Positions 24,859 to 34,429 of a stretch of DNA of 45,426 bases are shown one piece after another (the first letter of the stretch is position 1; every line of letters begins with the position of its first letter). The notes below the pieces were generated by a model that was not told where the DNA came from, did no database searches, and saw only the letters and a list, made by a program, of their open reading frames with translations. A program made the translations under genes and the position numbers. The stretch comes from DAOSEK01 sp035363095. Lineage in GTDB: Archaea > Nanobdellota > Nanobdellia > Woesearchaeales > UBA119. The DNA lies in the NCBI GenBank assembly GCA_035363095.1, contig DAOSEK010000009.1:1-45426 (forward strand), written 5' to 3'.

Positions 24859-25102
24859 TTGAAAAACACCATTTATTCCTACTTTATGAATAGATATATT
24901 GTGTTGGATTATTATTGTTTTTTTGAGCAATTAAAAAAACTGTTAAATAAATCTTTAACAATTGTTAGCTATTTCTTAATAAGCCTATTTAATTTAAGCG
25001 ATTTTTAAGAATTAAAAATTAAATCTCTTTATAATATTTTATATACTTAGCACCCACTTTTTAAAACTAAATAATACAAAAATAGTTTTTGGTAAATAAT
25101 TG

Positions 25103-25597
25103 CTATTTAACATCAGTCCAAGCAACAATTCCAAGGATAATTAAATCTACAAGCGTACCTAGGTAAGGCAAGAATCTAAGTAAAGCCCACCATCCAGGTC
25201 TTTTAAGAGCTTTATACATCTTCCAATGCCAAATTGTTCTAAATACTACAAAGCCCAAAATGGAAATTATTACAAACAAAACCGATAAAAAAACAAAAAG
25301 AGGGCGACTCTTTGAAAACTCAAATAAAAAAATTAATGGAGAGAACAAAAGAAATAATGGATAAATTGACATCTTTGCAATACTGCTTGAGATAATTAAT
25401 GGACCCAAAAATGGTATCCATGCAAGGTTTGGATTTTTTAGTTTTGCCTTTTTACCTATTTGAGAATATGCAAAAGAGATGTATATATAAACTGACAACC
25501 CTACTACAAGCCAGATTGCTAAAATTACAGCCAGAAAGAAATTAGGAAGTGCTGTTGAACTAATTAATATATCTTCTGAAAGAGCGCCTGAACCCAT
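25103..25597 (-). CDS. Four-span membrane protein (DUF5684-like)
   Basis: About 164 residues from ATG 25597, with AAGGTGGT five bases upstream. Four hydrophobic segments: FFLAVILAIWLVVGLSVYIYI, LAWIPFLGPLIISSSIAK, LFVFLSVLFVIISILGFVVF, and LLRFLPYLGTLVDLIILGIVAW. The loop NPNLAWIPFLGP and the KRPGWWALL segment match the small family of uncharacterised membrane proteins with paired GW motifs found in archaea and bacteria. Function unknown. The gene ends 466 bases from the hemolysin III start. Confidence 0.6.
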   Translation of the reverse strand: MGSGALSEDILISSTALPNFFLAVILAIWLVVGLSVYIYISFAYSQIGKKAKLKNPNLAWIPFLGPLIISSSIAKMSIYPLFLLFSPLIFLFEFSKSRPLFVFLSVLFVIISILGFVVFRTIWHWKMYKALKRPGWWALLRFLPYLGTLVDLIILGIVAWTDVK

Positions 25598-25680
25598 GAT
25601 ACCACCTTTTTTATGTTTTTTTCTGTATAAGATCAAAGATTTTTTTACTAACTCATAAAATATATACTGATTCTTAATTA

Positions 25681-25730
25681 ATTTTATTAATTTTATTAAT
25701 TTTATTAATTTTATTAATTTTATTAATTTA
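25681..25730. repeat. 9-base tandem repeat
   Basis: About five perfect copies of ATTTTATTA from 25681, then a decayed end. It lies upstream of the DUF5684-like gene. Confidence 0.85.
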
Positions 25731-25855
25731 TTTAAATATAAAAAATTTTCTAAAAAAAATCTTATTTTAAATTTCTACAACAAAAATTAAAATTAAATTA
25801 TTAATTGAACATAAAGAACATAGACATAATTTAATAAAATTAACCAGTCTTAATA

Positions 25856-25922
25856 ATGTAAAAATAAAATAATGTAAAAATAAAATAATGTAAAAATAAA
25901 ATAATGTAAAAATAAAATAATG
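25856..25922. repeat. 16-base tandem repeat bordering a gap
   Basis: Four copies and part of a fifth of AATGTAAAAATAAAAT before the N run. The right flank of the gap (AAAACAAAATATTTG) is only weakly similar, so the array probably ends inside the gap. Confidence 0.85.
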
Positions 25923-26022
25923 NNNNNNNNNNNNNNNNNNNNNNNNNNNNNNNNNNNNNNNNNNNNNNNNNNNNNNNNNNNNNNNNNNNNNNNNNNNNNN
26001 NNNNNNNNNNNNNNNNNNNNNN
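25923..26022. other. Scaffold gap (100 N)
   Basis: Exactly 100 undetermined bases. The true length is unknown. Confidence 0.98.
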
Positions 26023-26132
26023 TAAAAACAAAATATTTGCGAATTTAAGCAAACTAAACAGAAGTTGAAATCTAATAACGTATAAGAAGGAAATAATTCA
26101 AAAAATGTGGGAAGGTTAAAATCTAAAAAGAT

Positions 26133-27218
26133 TTATGGAAGCCAAGACTTGGGATTGTTTATCTTATCAGGAAGGTATTTTGTCATTACAAAATTTAAAT
26201 CATATTTTGCAAACGCCTGTTGCTCTGCTCTTTTGCCCATATCAATCTGCATCTTTATTGCCTGTTGCCATTCTTTATGATGCTTTACAAATGGATCGTT
26301 TTTGATTGCATCTTTTCCCCTTTTAATGTCAACCTCTTTAAGATTATGTGTTGGAAGCTTATAATCAACTATGTCCTGTGGTGTTACTCCGATAAATCTT
26401 GCAACTGGAACGCAAAAAAATTCATTTATGTGTGCTGCGTTTCCTGAGCCTACCTTAAGGGTTCTATATATGTTCATGTAACCATAAAAATCTCCATCTG
26501 TAAATACATAGACCGGAAGTTTTTTTGAATCAGATAGTCTTCTTATAAATCTTCTACATGCCCTTGTTGGAACACCACCCATTGATACCAAAATACATTT
26601 AGCCTTATCCCAGTATTTGTGCTTTACTAATCTTTGAAACGCACCACCTGTTTCAACAGCAAGCACAAATTTAGCAGTTGTTTCAAATTCTAGATGCTCT
26701 ACAGAGCTTGGGATTGAGTAAGCTCCACTCCCCATCTTTTTACAATCAACCCTTATTTTTTCTTTTGTATCTGGATCCCTATCAATTACTACAAGGTCTC
26801 CTGCAACATCCCCACCTCTTTCTTCAGGAATGAATCCTAATTGTTCCCTATTTACATAAAGCATTGCTTCAACATCATCCATTACAGTATCTGATTCAGG
26901 TTGATTGTTAAATCTTGCTTCTTCCCAATTGTATGCTGTATAGTAAGCTTCTCTTTTGGTTGCAATATCATTTGTGTCTAAAAGACTTTTTGATAACTGC
27001 ATCATCCTAAGGGTTTGGGCAAAAGACCTAGATGTTGCAGCTGTGAGAGTCCTGTTTTTAAGAATCCTATTTAACCTGAAATATCCATCTTTATCATCAT
27101 ATGCAACATTAGAAAGTGACCTTAACGGAATTTTTAGTTCGGGTGATTTTAATAACTCAATATCTTTTTTTATATCTGATACTACATCAATTATTTTTTG
27201 ATTGACCTCTTTACTCAT
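26133..27218 (-). CDS. top6A: DNA topoisomerase VI subunit A
   Basis: 361 residues, normal size. The winged-helix catalytic part has the active-site Tyr in TKREAYYTAYNW (near residue 105), followed by the Toprim part with the DVAGDLVVIDRDP region, and VYVFTDGDFYGYMNIYRTLKVGS holding the acidic metal ligands. It cleaves both DNA strands with 5' phosphotyrosine links, acting as A2B2 with subunit B to relax and decatenate DNA. The ATG overlaps the last codon of top6B by four bases, so the two are translationally coupled. Confidence 0.97.
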   Translation of the reverse strand: MSKEVNQKIIDVVSDIKKDIELLKSPELKIPLRSLSNVAYDDKDGYFRLNRILKNRTLTAATSRSFAQTLRMMQLSKSLLDTNDIATKREAYYTAYNWEEARFNNQPESDTVMDDVEAMLYVNREQLGFIPEERGGDVAGDLVVIDRDPDTKEKIRVDCKKMGSGAYSIPSSVEHLEFETTAKFVLAVETGGAFQRLVKHKYWDKAKCILVSMGGVPTRACRRFIRRLSDSKKLPVYVFTDGDFYGYMNIYRTLKVGSGNAAHINEFFCVPVARFIGVTPQDIVDYKLPTHNLKEVDIKRGKDAIKNDPFVKHHKEWQQAIKMQIDMGKRAEQQAFAKYDLNFVMTKYLPDKINNPKSWLP

Positions 27219-29152
27219 TCCATATCAGCTCCTAGATTATCATAATCTTCTTCTTTATAATCATAATCCTCACTGGACTCATCGTTTTCATCTTTTTTGG
27301 AGGTTTTTTTATTTTTCTTTGTTTTTTTTGTGGACTCAGTTGAATTTGCATCCTGCAGGATATCATCTTCTAAAAGCCCTCCACTTATGCCTAAGGCCAT
27401 AGATTCATCAAATTCCTCGTTTGCTGATGCATCAAACTCAAGCTTTTCAAGCTTTCCTCTTTTTTGCTCTAAAATCGTAATGAGTTTTGATTCTAGCTCT
27501 TTTTTTACATCCTCACTTTGGCTTAACATCTCTGCAACAGATTGGGCAATATGAGGAATAAATTTTGATATATATGACCTTTTTTTGAATTCATCTTTGA
27601 CTCTGCCTTTTTTGGATACATATTTCTGAAGCTCTCTGCCAACCTGTTGAAGAGCTAATTTTATTTCTTTAATAATCTCTGGATAGCTTGCTATTGCTTC
27701 TTTTGCTTCACTTGTGTAAGGAGTCCATACAGAAGCCATGTGAAGAACTATAAGTAATGGACCTATTGGTAATGAGCCTCTTGATTGGTTTAATCCATAA
27801 CTTTTCCAAGAGGTTGCGATTACAGATTTTGTAAAGGCACATGCTCCTGCCTGATAGAGCAATGGAACCCTATTAGCAAATCTAAGAATTGTTGCAGGTT
27901 GATCACCTGAGATATTTCCTCCATATGCAATAGATGCCTCTATTACAAATGGGTTTCCTCTATATACTGCAGGAGGTCTTGAAATGGTTTTGTAGAATTC
28001 TGCATTGACCTCTTTTTTAATACCTTTTTCAAGCTGTTCTTCACCAATCGGAGATAAACAATCTACCGGAGGATTCATAATCTTAACTTTTTTTATTGCA
28101 TTTATTATATGTTCAGCTTGATTCCTGTCTATATCTTTTGGTTTGTGGGTTGGTGATATTCCTGCGAGTTCTAGTATCTCTGTTGCAACTGTAGTACTTA
28201 CCCTTGAAAATTCACTTGTGAGAAATGAGTGTGAGGTTTTTTGAGTTGTTAATTTAAGCATTTTAATTAAAGCCCCTAATTCCACACCATAGGGATGGGG
28301 TTTTATTGATTTAGCCTCCTTAGGCATTTCTTCAACAGCTCTTGCATATATTGTTTGCTCTGCTTTTGGGTTTGTATAAACAATGGTTGCATGGGGATTT
28401 ACAATCGCCACTTGTTTAAGATATTCATCAACAGATTGACTTCCCTTGTAATAATTCGCTTCAAGGTCAAGTTCAATTTTTGTACCATTTTCTTTCTCCC
28501 ATTCAGGATTTTCTTCCTTTTGAATCACAGGGATATTTCTTTGTGTATCAATTAACAACTCACAATAGTATGCTGGTTTGTTTTGAGAGGTTTTTGATAT
28601 AATCCTAATTGGTTTTCCTGTAGTAAGTTGGGCATATAATCCTGCAGCAGAGATTCCTATTCCTTGTTGACCCCTGCTTTGTTTCATTGCATGGAATTTA
28701 GAGCCATACAACAGTTTTGCAAAAATCTTTGGAACCTGTTCTTTTACAATCCCTGGACCATTATCTTCTATTATTATTCTATATCTATCATCACTCATGG
28801 CAATTATTTCAATATATAATTCAGGCAGTATACCTGCTTCTTCACAAGCATCAAGTGAGTTATCTACTGCTTCCTTAACTGCTGTGAGAAGTGCTTTTCT
28901 GGGGTTATCAAACCCTAAAAGATGTCTGTTTTTTTCAAAGAATTCAGCTATTGAAATTTCTCGTTGTGCTTTAGCAAGTTCTTCAGCTGTTCTTTTATGT
29001 GCTTGAGTTTTTGGTTTTGGTTTTTTCGAGTCTAAATCACTAACTAAAGTCTTATCTGATTCTATTAAATCTTTAGTATCTTGTTTATTTGATTCTTTTG
29101 TATTATCAAGTTTTTCTTTTCCAAAGCTTAAAAGAGTTGAATTGTTATCCAT
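27215..29152 (-). CDS. top6B: DNA topoisomerase VI subunit B
   Basis: 645 residues. A GHKL ATP-binding domain begins near residue 65, with FFEKNRHLLGFDNPRKALLTAVKEAVDNSLDACEEA (N-box), IIIEDNGPGI (G1) and KQSRGQQGIGISAAGLYAQL (G2). The H2TH and transducer regions follow (ELAGISPTHKPKDID; SIAYGGNISGD), and a lysine switch is expected in the transducer. The C-terminal 60 residues are a low-complexity Lys/Asp/Glu tail (KKTKKNKKTSKKDENDES) beyond the usual end. It forms the ATP-driven half of topoisomerase VI with the overlapping top6A. Confidence 0.97.
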   Translation of the reverse strand: MDNNSTLLSFGKEKLDNTKESNKQDTKDLIESDKTLVSDLDSKKPKPKTQAHKRTAEELAKAQREISIAEFFEKNRHLLGFDNPRKALLTAVKEAVDNSLDACEEAGILPELYIEIIAMSDDRYRIIIEDNGPGIVKEQVPKIFAKLLYGSKFHAMKQSRGQQGIGISAAGLYAQLTTGKPIRIISKTSQNKPAYYCELLIDTQRNIPVIQKEENPEWEKENGTKIELDLEANYYKGSQSVDEYLKQVAIVNPHATIVYTNPKAEQTIYARAVEEMPKEAKSIKPHPYGVELGALIKMLKLTTQKTSHSFLTSEFSRVSTTVATEILELAGISPTHKPKDIDRNQAEHIINAIKKVKIMNPPVDCLSPIGEEQLEKGIKKEVNAEFYKTISRPPAVYRGNPFVIEASIAYGGNISGDQPATILRFANRVPLLYQAGACAFTKSVIATSWKSYGLNQSRGSLPIGPLLIVLHMASVWTPYTSEAKEAIASYPEIIKEIKLALQQVGRELQKYVSKKGRVKDEFKKRSYISKFIPHIAQSVAEMLSQSEDVKKELESKLITILEQKRGKLEKLEFDASANEEFDESMALGISGGLLEDDILQDANSTESTKKTKKNKKTSKKDENDESSEDYDYKEEDYDNLGADME

Positions 29153-29289
29153 TTAATACCCCTCTATTTTAAAAAAATTTAAAAACAAATTATTAAGATG
29201 TTTAATAATCATTTTATTTTTAATTAATTTTCAAGTGTGATTTCTAAAAAAATTGCTTTATTTAAAAAACTTTTGAAATTGATAAATCT

Positions 29290-29425
29290 GTAAGTTAAAA
29301 TGAAAAATCTCTGCAGAAATGCTTGAAGGCATCACGCTGATATTCGAGGGTAATGGTTATGTGAATGTCTATTCAAACTTTCGGCTTGAAAAAGCAAAGT
29401 GTGCGAATGAATGAGACTTCACTAA
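29290..29425 (-). repeat. RptB copy (decayed)
   Basis: On the minus strand: TGAAGTCTCATTCATTCGCACACTTTG at the head (29391-29425 region), then CCGAAAGTTTGAATAGAC (29367-29384), then ATTCACATAACCATTACC and CTCGAATATC. The AGTTTGAATAGAC word recurs at 31268. It directly touches the 5' edge of RptA copy 4. Confidence 0.6.
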
Positions 29426-29559
29426 ATCAACAATCTCGCCCTAAAGGGCGAGGTATGTTGGTAATATAAAAGCATGCGCTACGTTCAAGCGAGGTTGTAG
29501 ATTACAAAAAAGCGTACCGAGTTCTCATGTAAAAACACGAGGTATGCTTTTCTATTAAT
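29426..29559 (+). repeat. RptA copy 4
   Basis: A 134-base copy on the plus strand. Left local hairpin CTCGCCC/GGGCGAG is intact. The middle reads GCATGCGCTACG and TTCAAGCGAGG, and the right hairpin is partly weakened (CTCATGTAAAAACACGAGG). Confidence 0.95.
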
Positions 29560-29746
29560 GAAATTAATTAAAGTGAGGTATAGTAAAGAATTATTTTATT
29601 TTGTTGTCTTTATTATTTCTTATATTGTTTATATCTAAATTGAAGAGAATTTTGTTAAAATTATTGTTGGTTTAATATTTAAATTAAGAACAGATTTAAT
29701 TATAAAGATTGATTGCATGATTTATTTGTTAGAATTATTTTGAATT

Positions 29747-30487
29747 TTAGTAACTATTTCGCAAGAATTCTTTTTCGTTGTCGTCTTTAAATTTGATTTG
29801 AGATTCATCAATGTAGTCTTCTTCTCTTCTTACTTTTCTTTTTCGCTCAAGATATGAATAAACATTAGCATGCTGACTTCCCTGAAGTAATGAGATCATC
29901 GCATCCTTTGCATTTTTTACATCAAAAACCTTGCCGATGATTGCAACAGTTTTCCCAAAGACACATATTTTTGTCTGGGTTAGTTGCTCTATTGTTTTTC
30001 TGGCTTTCCCTTGGTCTCCAATCACTCTTCCTCTAAGTCTAACCATGCTTTTTTTTGTTCCTGCAAAATCAGGAATGTTTATTATTTCTAAGAAGTTTTC
30101 TTTATCAAAAAGAGCTTGGGCAATCTCCGGATTTACCCCTCTCCCGATTGATGTGACAATGTTCTTTAAATCAAAAAGTTTTAAAGGATCTTTTCCGGAT
30201 ATTTTTACTTCCCCTTCTTCGGAATCTATTTCTATTTCACATCCTGAGCGTTTAGAAAGCTTGTTTTTTGTAATACCACTTTTTCCAATTAATGGAGCGA
30301 TTCTGGCCTTTGGAATTTTGATTTGGTAAAAGTAAGTTTTTTCTTTATTTTTATTTAAATTAGTTTCTTGAATTTCTCGATTAACAATTGATTTCGTTGA
30401 TTTAGTAGTGTTTAAACTATGGTTATCATTTTGTGATAATCCAGTTGTATTTTCAATGATTTCATTTGATTTTTTCTTTAGGGGCAT
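29747..30487 (-). CDS. Double KH-domain protein, Dim2/Pno1-like (archaeal ribosome biogenesis)
   Basis: 246 residues. After a low-complexity N terminus (about 60 residues), KH domain 1 has KARIAPLIGKSGITKNKLSKRSGCEIEID (the GxxG is GKSG), and KH domain 2 has KSMVRLRGRVIGDQGKARKTIEQLTQTKICVFGKTVAIIG (GxxG is GDQG). The tail ERKRKVRREEDYIDESQ is basic then acidic. This layout is that of archaeal Dim2p/eukaryotic Pno1, which binds 16S rRNA near its 3' end and eIF2-alpha. Its neighbour is separated by an RptA copy and the 14-base repeat field, so it appears to be a single-gene unit. Confidence 0.9.
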   Translation of the reverse strand: MPLKKKSNEIIENTTGLSQNDNHSLNTTKSTKSIVNREIQETNLNKNKEKTYFYQIKIPKARIAPLIGKSGITKNKLSKRSGCEIEIDSEEGEVKISGKDPLKLFDLKNIVTSIGRGVNPEIAQALFDKENFLEIINIPDFAGTKKSMVRLRGRVIGDQGKARKTIEQLTQTKICVFGKTVAIIGKVFDVKNAKDAMISLLQGSQHANVYSYLERKRKVRREEDYIDESQIKFKDDNEKEFLRNSY

Positions 30488-30638
30488 AATATTTGGGAGA
30501 TGGTATTGCCTTTTTAAAGCTTTTGTGTTGAAATATGGGCTTTGAAAGGCGTCTATTTCATAATAATTATGTTTTTTAGACTTTCACTAGAGGCAACATA
30601 ATCTAGTATACCAAAGTAAGATTGCGCACATTGCCTCA

Positions 30639-30990
30639 CTAAGTTAAGTAATCTAAGTTAAGTAATCTAAGTTAAGTACTCTAAGTTAAGTACTCTAAGT
30701 TAAGTACTCTAAGTTAAGTACTCTAAGTTAAGTACTCTAAGTTAAGTACTCTAAGTTAAGTAATCTAAGTTAAGTAATCTAAGTTAAGTAATCTAAGTTA
30801 AGTANNNNNNNNNNNNNNNNNNNNNNNNNNNNNNNNNNNNNNNNNNNNNNNNNNNNNNNNNNNNNNNNNNNNNNNNNNNNNNNNNNNNNNNNNNNNNNNN
30901 NNNNTCTAAGTTAAGTAATCTAAGTTAAGTAATCTAAGTTAAGTAATCTAAGTTAAGTAATCTAAGTTAAGTAATCTAAGTTAAGTAATC
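30639..30990. repeat. 14-base tandem repeat field split by a gap
   Basis: Units of CTAAGTTAAGTAAT and a variant with TACT in place of TAAT. About 12 units stand before the gap (two of the first type, then about six of the variant, then the first type again) and about six after it. Block-wise variants suggest growth by unequal exchange. The array lies between Dim2 and the thymidylate kinase gene. Confidence 0.92.
30805..30904. other. Scaffold gap (100 N)
   Basis: Exactly 100 undetermined bases inside the 14-base repeat field. The true array length is unknown. Confidence 0.98.
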
Positions 30991-31222
30991 TGTAGAAACT
31001 TATAACGATATGCCTACTAAATCTATCTTGGACAAAGTAGTTTTTTGGTATTATCATGAAGAATTTATTTCTCATCAAGAAGCGTTGTTGATTGTTTATG
31101 AAAATTTTTGAAGATATACTTTGGAAAGATATAGGTAATATATTTAATAATGCAAGATATAAAAATTATTAAAGGTTTGAATTTTTTAAAGAAGCATTCA
31201 TTTTGTACAATTTTTTGCTCGA

Positions 31223-31330
31223 TTTCATGAAATCCTCGTTCATTTGCATACTTTGGTCTGGAGGCCAAAAGTTTGAATAGACGGGTTCACGAAATCTGGA
31301 AATTTTGGCATACTTTAATCTTGAAGATTG
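31223..31330 (+). repeat. RptB copies (one good head, one degenerate head)
   Basis: TTTCATGAAATCCTCGTT with CATACTTTGGTC at 31223-31258, then AAGTTTGAATAGAC at 31268-31282, and a second weaker head ACGAAATCTGG with GGCATACTTTAATC at about 31289-31320. Confidence 0.7.
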
Positions 31331-31503
31331 ATCTTGAAGGTCTTTGTAAGTAAAGAAGGATTTACAAAGACTTAGTCACTGACAAATAATCTGCAACAAT
31401 TTAGTCAGGTGCCTTATAGGATTTGTGCTTAAAATATAGTTTATTTTAAATACAAGGTTTTGTTTTTTAGAAGTATAAATGGGATAGAAAGGGGGCGGTT
31501 TAA

Positions 31504-32250
31504 TTGGAGTTTAAAGAAGAAAAGACAAAGGGTTTTAAAGATGAGATGAATGAATTTTCTAAGTATTTAATTACGTTTGAAGGAAATGATGGCTCAGGTA
31601 AAGGAACCCAAATAGAAAAAGCCTTTGAATTCATTAAAAAAACTGTAAAAGAGCTTGATATTGATGTTAATAATGTTGTAAAAACCTTTGAACCGGGTGG
31701 AACTTACATAAGTGATAAAATACGTGAGATTATACTTCTTAATACAAAAGAATATGAAAGAAAGTATAATATTGAAAATGAAGTGATGGACTCAAGAGCT
31801 GAACTTTTACTGTATTTGAGTTCAAGAGCACAACACACAACTAATGTATTAATCCCGCATTTAAAGAATAAAGACATTGTAATTTGTTCAAGATATGCTG
31901 ACTCTTCTTTTGCCTACCAAGGCTTTGGTAGAGAAATTAATAAAATCATTGATGTAAATTTTCTTAATAATTTTGCAACATATGGTCTTATCCCTGGACT
32001 TACAATTTATCTTTATCTTGAGGATGTTTATACTGGTATTCAAAGAAAATTAAACCAAAAATCAGAACTTGACAGACTTGAGCTTGAAGATGCTAAATTT
32101 ATTTTGAGAGTAAAAGAAGGTTTTGAAACACTCTCAGAAAGTTATCCTGAAAGGATTAAACCAGTAAATGCTTCAAAAGATTTTAAGTACGTACAAGAAG
32201 AGATTGAGATTTTACTCAAAGATTACCTAATAAGAAACTTTAAAAAGTAG
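31504..32250 (+). CDS. tmk: Thymidylate kinase (dTMP kinase)
   Basis: 248 residues from TTG 31504, chosen because AGGGGGCGG stands a few bases upstream. ATG 31546 is an alternative. P-loop LITFEGNDGSGKGTQIEKA (about residues 20-38), TFEPGGT for the TMP-binding DRX-like region, and CSRYADSSFAYQGFGR with the Arg and base-binding residues. The LID region includes NQKSELDRLELED. It phosphorylates dTMP in the synthesis of dTTP. A 20-residue charged leader (KEEKTKGFKDEMNEF) before the P-loop is unusual. With ATG 31546 the leader would shrink. Confidence 0.94.
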   Translation: MEFKEEKTKGFKDEMNEFSKYLITFEGNDGSGKGTQIEKAFEFIKKTVKELDIDVNNVVKTFEPGGTYISDKIREIILLNTKEYERKYNIENEVMDSRAELLLYLSSRAQHTTNVLIPHLKNKDIVICSRYADSSFAYQGFGREINKIIDVNFLNNFATYGLIPGLTIYLYLEDVYTGIQRKLNQKSELDRLELEDAKFILRVKEGFETLSESYPERIKPVNASKDFKYVQEEIEILLKDYLIRNFKK

Positions 32251-32498
32251 CTAATAAGCTCTCTTAGAAATAGAGCTAATAGGCATAATAGAACATGGCC
32301 ACTAAAATATCAATTCGTGAAATTATGTACCACATCTGGTGCCAGTGTAATAAACTCTGTAATTTTAGATAGAGCCAGCTAATAAAAAGATTTAAATAGC
32401 AGGATATATTTGTTTTGATTGCAAAATTAAGCCTTTTGTTATACCCGAATTATATTAGAGTGTAGAATAGGATAGAATATTTTTAAGGTGAATATCAT

Positions 32499-33044
32499 TT
32501 GTTTGATTCAAAAAAAGCAAAGGTTGTAGTACGCAATTTAAGGATTGCATTCTCTAAGATAAGAGAGGAGTTTGACGACCAAAGAGAAGCCATTAATGAG
32601 AATACAAATGAGATTCAGTCTAATTTTGAGCTTTCTTGTGAACTTGATAAGAAGATTGATAAGCTATCAGAAAGGCTTGATAATATCCAGATTTACCTTT
32701 CTGAAATATCAAGAATGCTTAATATTGAGCCCATTGAAAAAGACCAAAACGATTATCTTAAGGTTAATGTAAAGCTTACACGGCATGAAAAAGAGGTTTT
32801 TGGTCTTGTATATTGTCTTTGTGAGCAAAATATAAGACCTACTTTAAAAAGGGTTTCTACAAGACTTGGATACACAAGTGATATGGCTAAAGGGCATTTA
32901 CTGTCTTTAATGGAGAAAGGTATTCCACTAACATTAGCAAAAACCAAAGATGACATTTTGATTGATATAGAGCCAGGTTTTAGAAAGCTTCAGGCTAAAA
33001 AGAATATTTTGGATATTGATAATTCTGTATTTTCTAAGGTTTAA
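32499..33044 (+). CDS. Coiled-coil plus winged-helix DNA-binding protein
   Basis: 181 residues from TTG 32499, with AAGGTGA seven bases before. Residues 8-75 form a long coiled coil (REEFDDQREAINENTNEIQSNFELSCELDKKIDKLSERLDNIQIYLSEI). Residues 95-145 fit a winged helix: KLTRHEKEVFGLVYCLCEQN, then RPTLKRVSTRLGYTSDMAKGHLLSLMEKG as recognition helix. Similar proteins are common in DPANN genomes. It probably binds DNA as a dimer through the coiled coil. Targets are unknown. Confidence 0.7.
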   Translation: MFDSKKAKVVVRNLRIAFSKIREEFDDQREAINENTNEIQSNFELSCELDKKIDKLSERLDNIQIYLSEISRMLNIEPIEKDQNDYLKVNVKLTRHEKEVFGLVYCLCEQNIRPTLKRVSTRLGYTSDMAKGHLLSLMEKGIPLTLAKTKDDILIDIEPGFRKLQAKKNILDIDNSVFSKV

Positions 33045-33125
33045 ATTTACTAAATTCTATACACATTGCTAAAAATTATATTCAAACGAAACACCCTTGT
33101 GCAAAGTAGTTTTACCAAACTTTTT

Positions 33126-33731
33126 TTAAAAGCCATATAGTTGATTTTCTTCATTAGAAACTAACATTAAAACCAACCCAAATAAAACTACTTTTTTAAA
33201 TTTTTCACTTTCAGAAATTCTTTTATTTGCATGTACCTTGTTTGCCATATATTTACAAATAGTATCTATTTTCTGATCAAAAGAAAGTGGTTTTGGACTA
33301 TCATAAAATGGAAACATTAATTTTGTAGACCAATAAGATAAAACCTCTGAAATATGAGAGAAATGTGGGAATTTTCCCAAACTCTCAATTATTAATTCGT
33401 TTAAATTTAAAGGATTCATGAATTCTTTTTTTGATTCTTCTAAACTTTCATGAAAGATTTTGGGGATATAACACTTAAAATATTCATTGCATTTATTTTC
33501 GAGTTCTATTGTAAAATCTGTCGGAGACACAAAAAAATCCAAAGTTTTAGGGAGTATCTTATCTTCATGCATTTGATCTCCTTTAAGTGAAGAATAAAGT
33601 TGGGCGTACATTGCTTGTCTTACTAAACAAAAGTCTTTACTCATTTCTTTATAAGATTGTTCTTCTTCAGAATCCAAAACAATTCCCTCTTTTTTACACA
33701 ACTCTGATATGATATTATAGAGCATATCCAT
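33126..33731 (-). CDS. Unknown soluble protein, about 201 residues
   Basis: Not recognised. It is helical and charged, with no membrane segment or obvious catalytic motif. Start ATG 33731 was chosen because an AAATATTA element lies about 26 bases upstream, giving a leaderless transcript. GTG 33749 would add six residues. It is convergent with the winged-helix gene. Stops are 82 bases apart. Codon use resembles that of the neighbours. Confidence 0.55.
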   Translation of the reverse strand: MDMLYNIISELCKKEGIVLDSEEEQSYKEMSKDFCLVRQAMYAQLYSSLKGDQMHEDKILPKTLDFFVSPTDFTIELENKCNEYFKCYIPKIFHESLEESKKEFMNPLNLNELIIESLGKFPHFSHISEVLSYWSTKLMFPFYDSPKPLSFDQKIDTICKYMANKVHANKRISESEKFKKVVLFGLVLMLVSNEENQLYGF

Positions 33732-33977
33732 TTTTATTACACTTTTCACAAATAATATTTTAACATTGCTTTAAGCTATTGATTAAATTGGCAAGAAATA
33801 AAGCTTTTTAAAGATATTGAGAGAAAAGGTAGTAAATTATACTAAAAAATCGGCAATAATTTCTCTTTTTCAAAATATACACCAAAAAGACTACAGTTTT
33901 TTTAAATAAGCAAAATGTTATGATTTTTAAGAGATAGAAAAATAGTGAGATATACCAAATGCGAGGAATTGAAAAAG

Positions 33978-34268
33978 ATGAGAGATTTTTATACAAACCC
34001 GAAAATAGCGCAGTATAACGCCATCAACAAAGGAAATTTGGGACATGCCCCTAGTGAAGATAATACTAAACTGCAAAAAGTAAAGAGCATTGATGATTTG
34101 CCAATACATGTTGATTCTATTAAAAAGGAGATTACTAAACTTCAAGAATACCAGGACCGATTTGGATACACACTAGATATACCAAATTCTGGATACAAAA
34201 ATTTTGAGAATTGGGTTTCAGAAACGCACAACCCAACACCTCCTTATATTCCTAGAGAATATAGTTAA
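33978..34268 (+). CDS. Small hypothetical protein, 96 residues
   Basis: ATG 33978 is preceded by GAGGAATTG. An earlier GTG (33945) would add 11 residues. The sequence MRDFYTNPKIAQYNAINKG through PPYIPREYS is polar, with a PxxP-like end, and shows no known motif. It lies divergently from the unknown gene at 33126. The 107-codon frame could be real, but it has no neighbour support. Confidence 0.4.
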   Translation: MRDFYTNPKIAQYNAINKGNLGHAPSEDNTKLQKVKSIDDLPIHVDSIKKEITKLQEYQDRFGYTLDIPNSGYKNFENWVSETHNPTPPYIPREYS

Positions 34269-34429
34269 TTTAACAATCCAAATAGTAATCCACAAGAAGG
34301 ATTAGTGCTTTCTTTAGCGGTTTTAGGGCTTTACTTGTTGGGTAGAATAGGAAGAAAAAAAGGAGAATATTGAAAACAAGTATTCTGATAATATAGTTTT
34401 TGAATGTGCCTACTTTGGGCAATTTGATT

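Larger units (their letters stand above)
25637..26132. other. Gene-free region: two tandem repeats and a scaffold gap
   Basis: It contains a 9-base repeat, a 16-base repeat and 100 N. No coding frame was seen on either side of the gap. Confidence 0.8.
29153..29746. other. Intergenic region with RptB and RptA copies
   Basis: Apart from the repeats (29290-29559), the sequence on both sides is AT-rich with no coding frame. Confidence 0.6.
30488..31503. other. Gene-free region: 14-base tandem repeat field, gap and RptB copies
   Basis: It contains the array at 30639-30990, two RptB copies and otherwise AT-rich sequence without a coding frame. Confidence 0.75.

Noticed and set aside
29931..30329. 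132-residue plus-strand frame over the Dim2-like gene
   Set aside because: It is antisense to both KH domains and has no start signal.
31065..31268. 67-residue minus-strand frame near the 14-base repeat field
   Set aside because: It covers an RptB copy and AT-rich sequence; the Lys/Ile/Phe composition is typical of noncoding AT-rich DNA.
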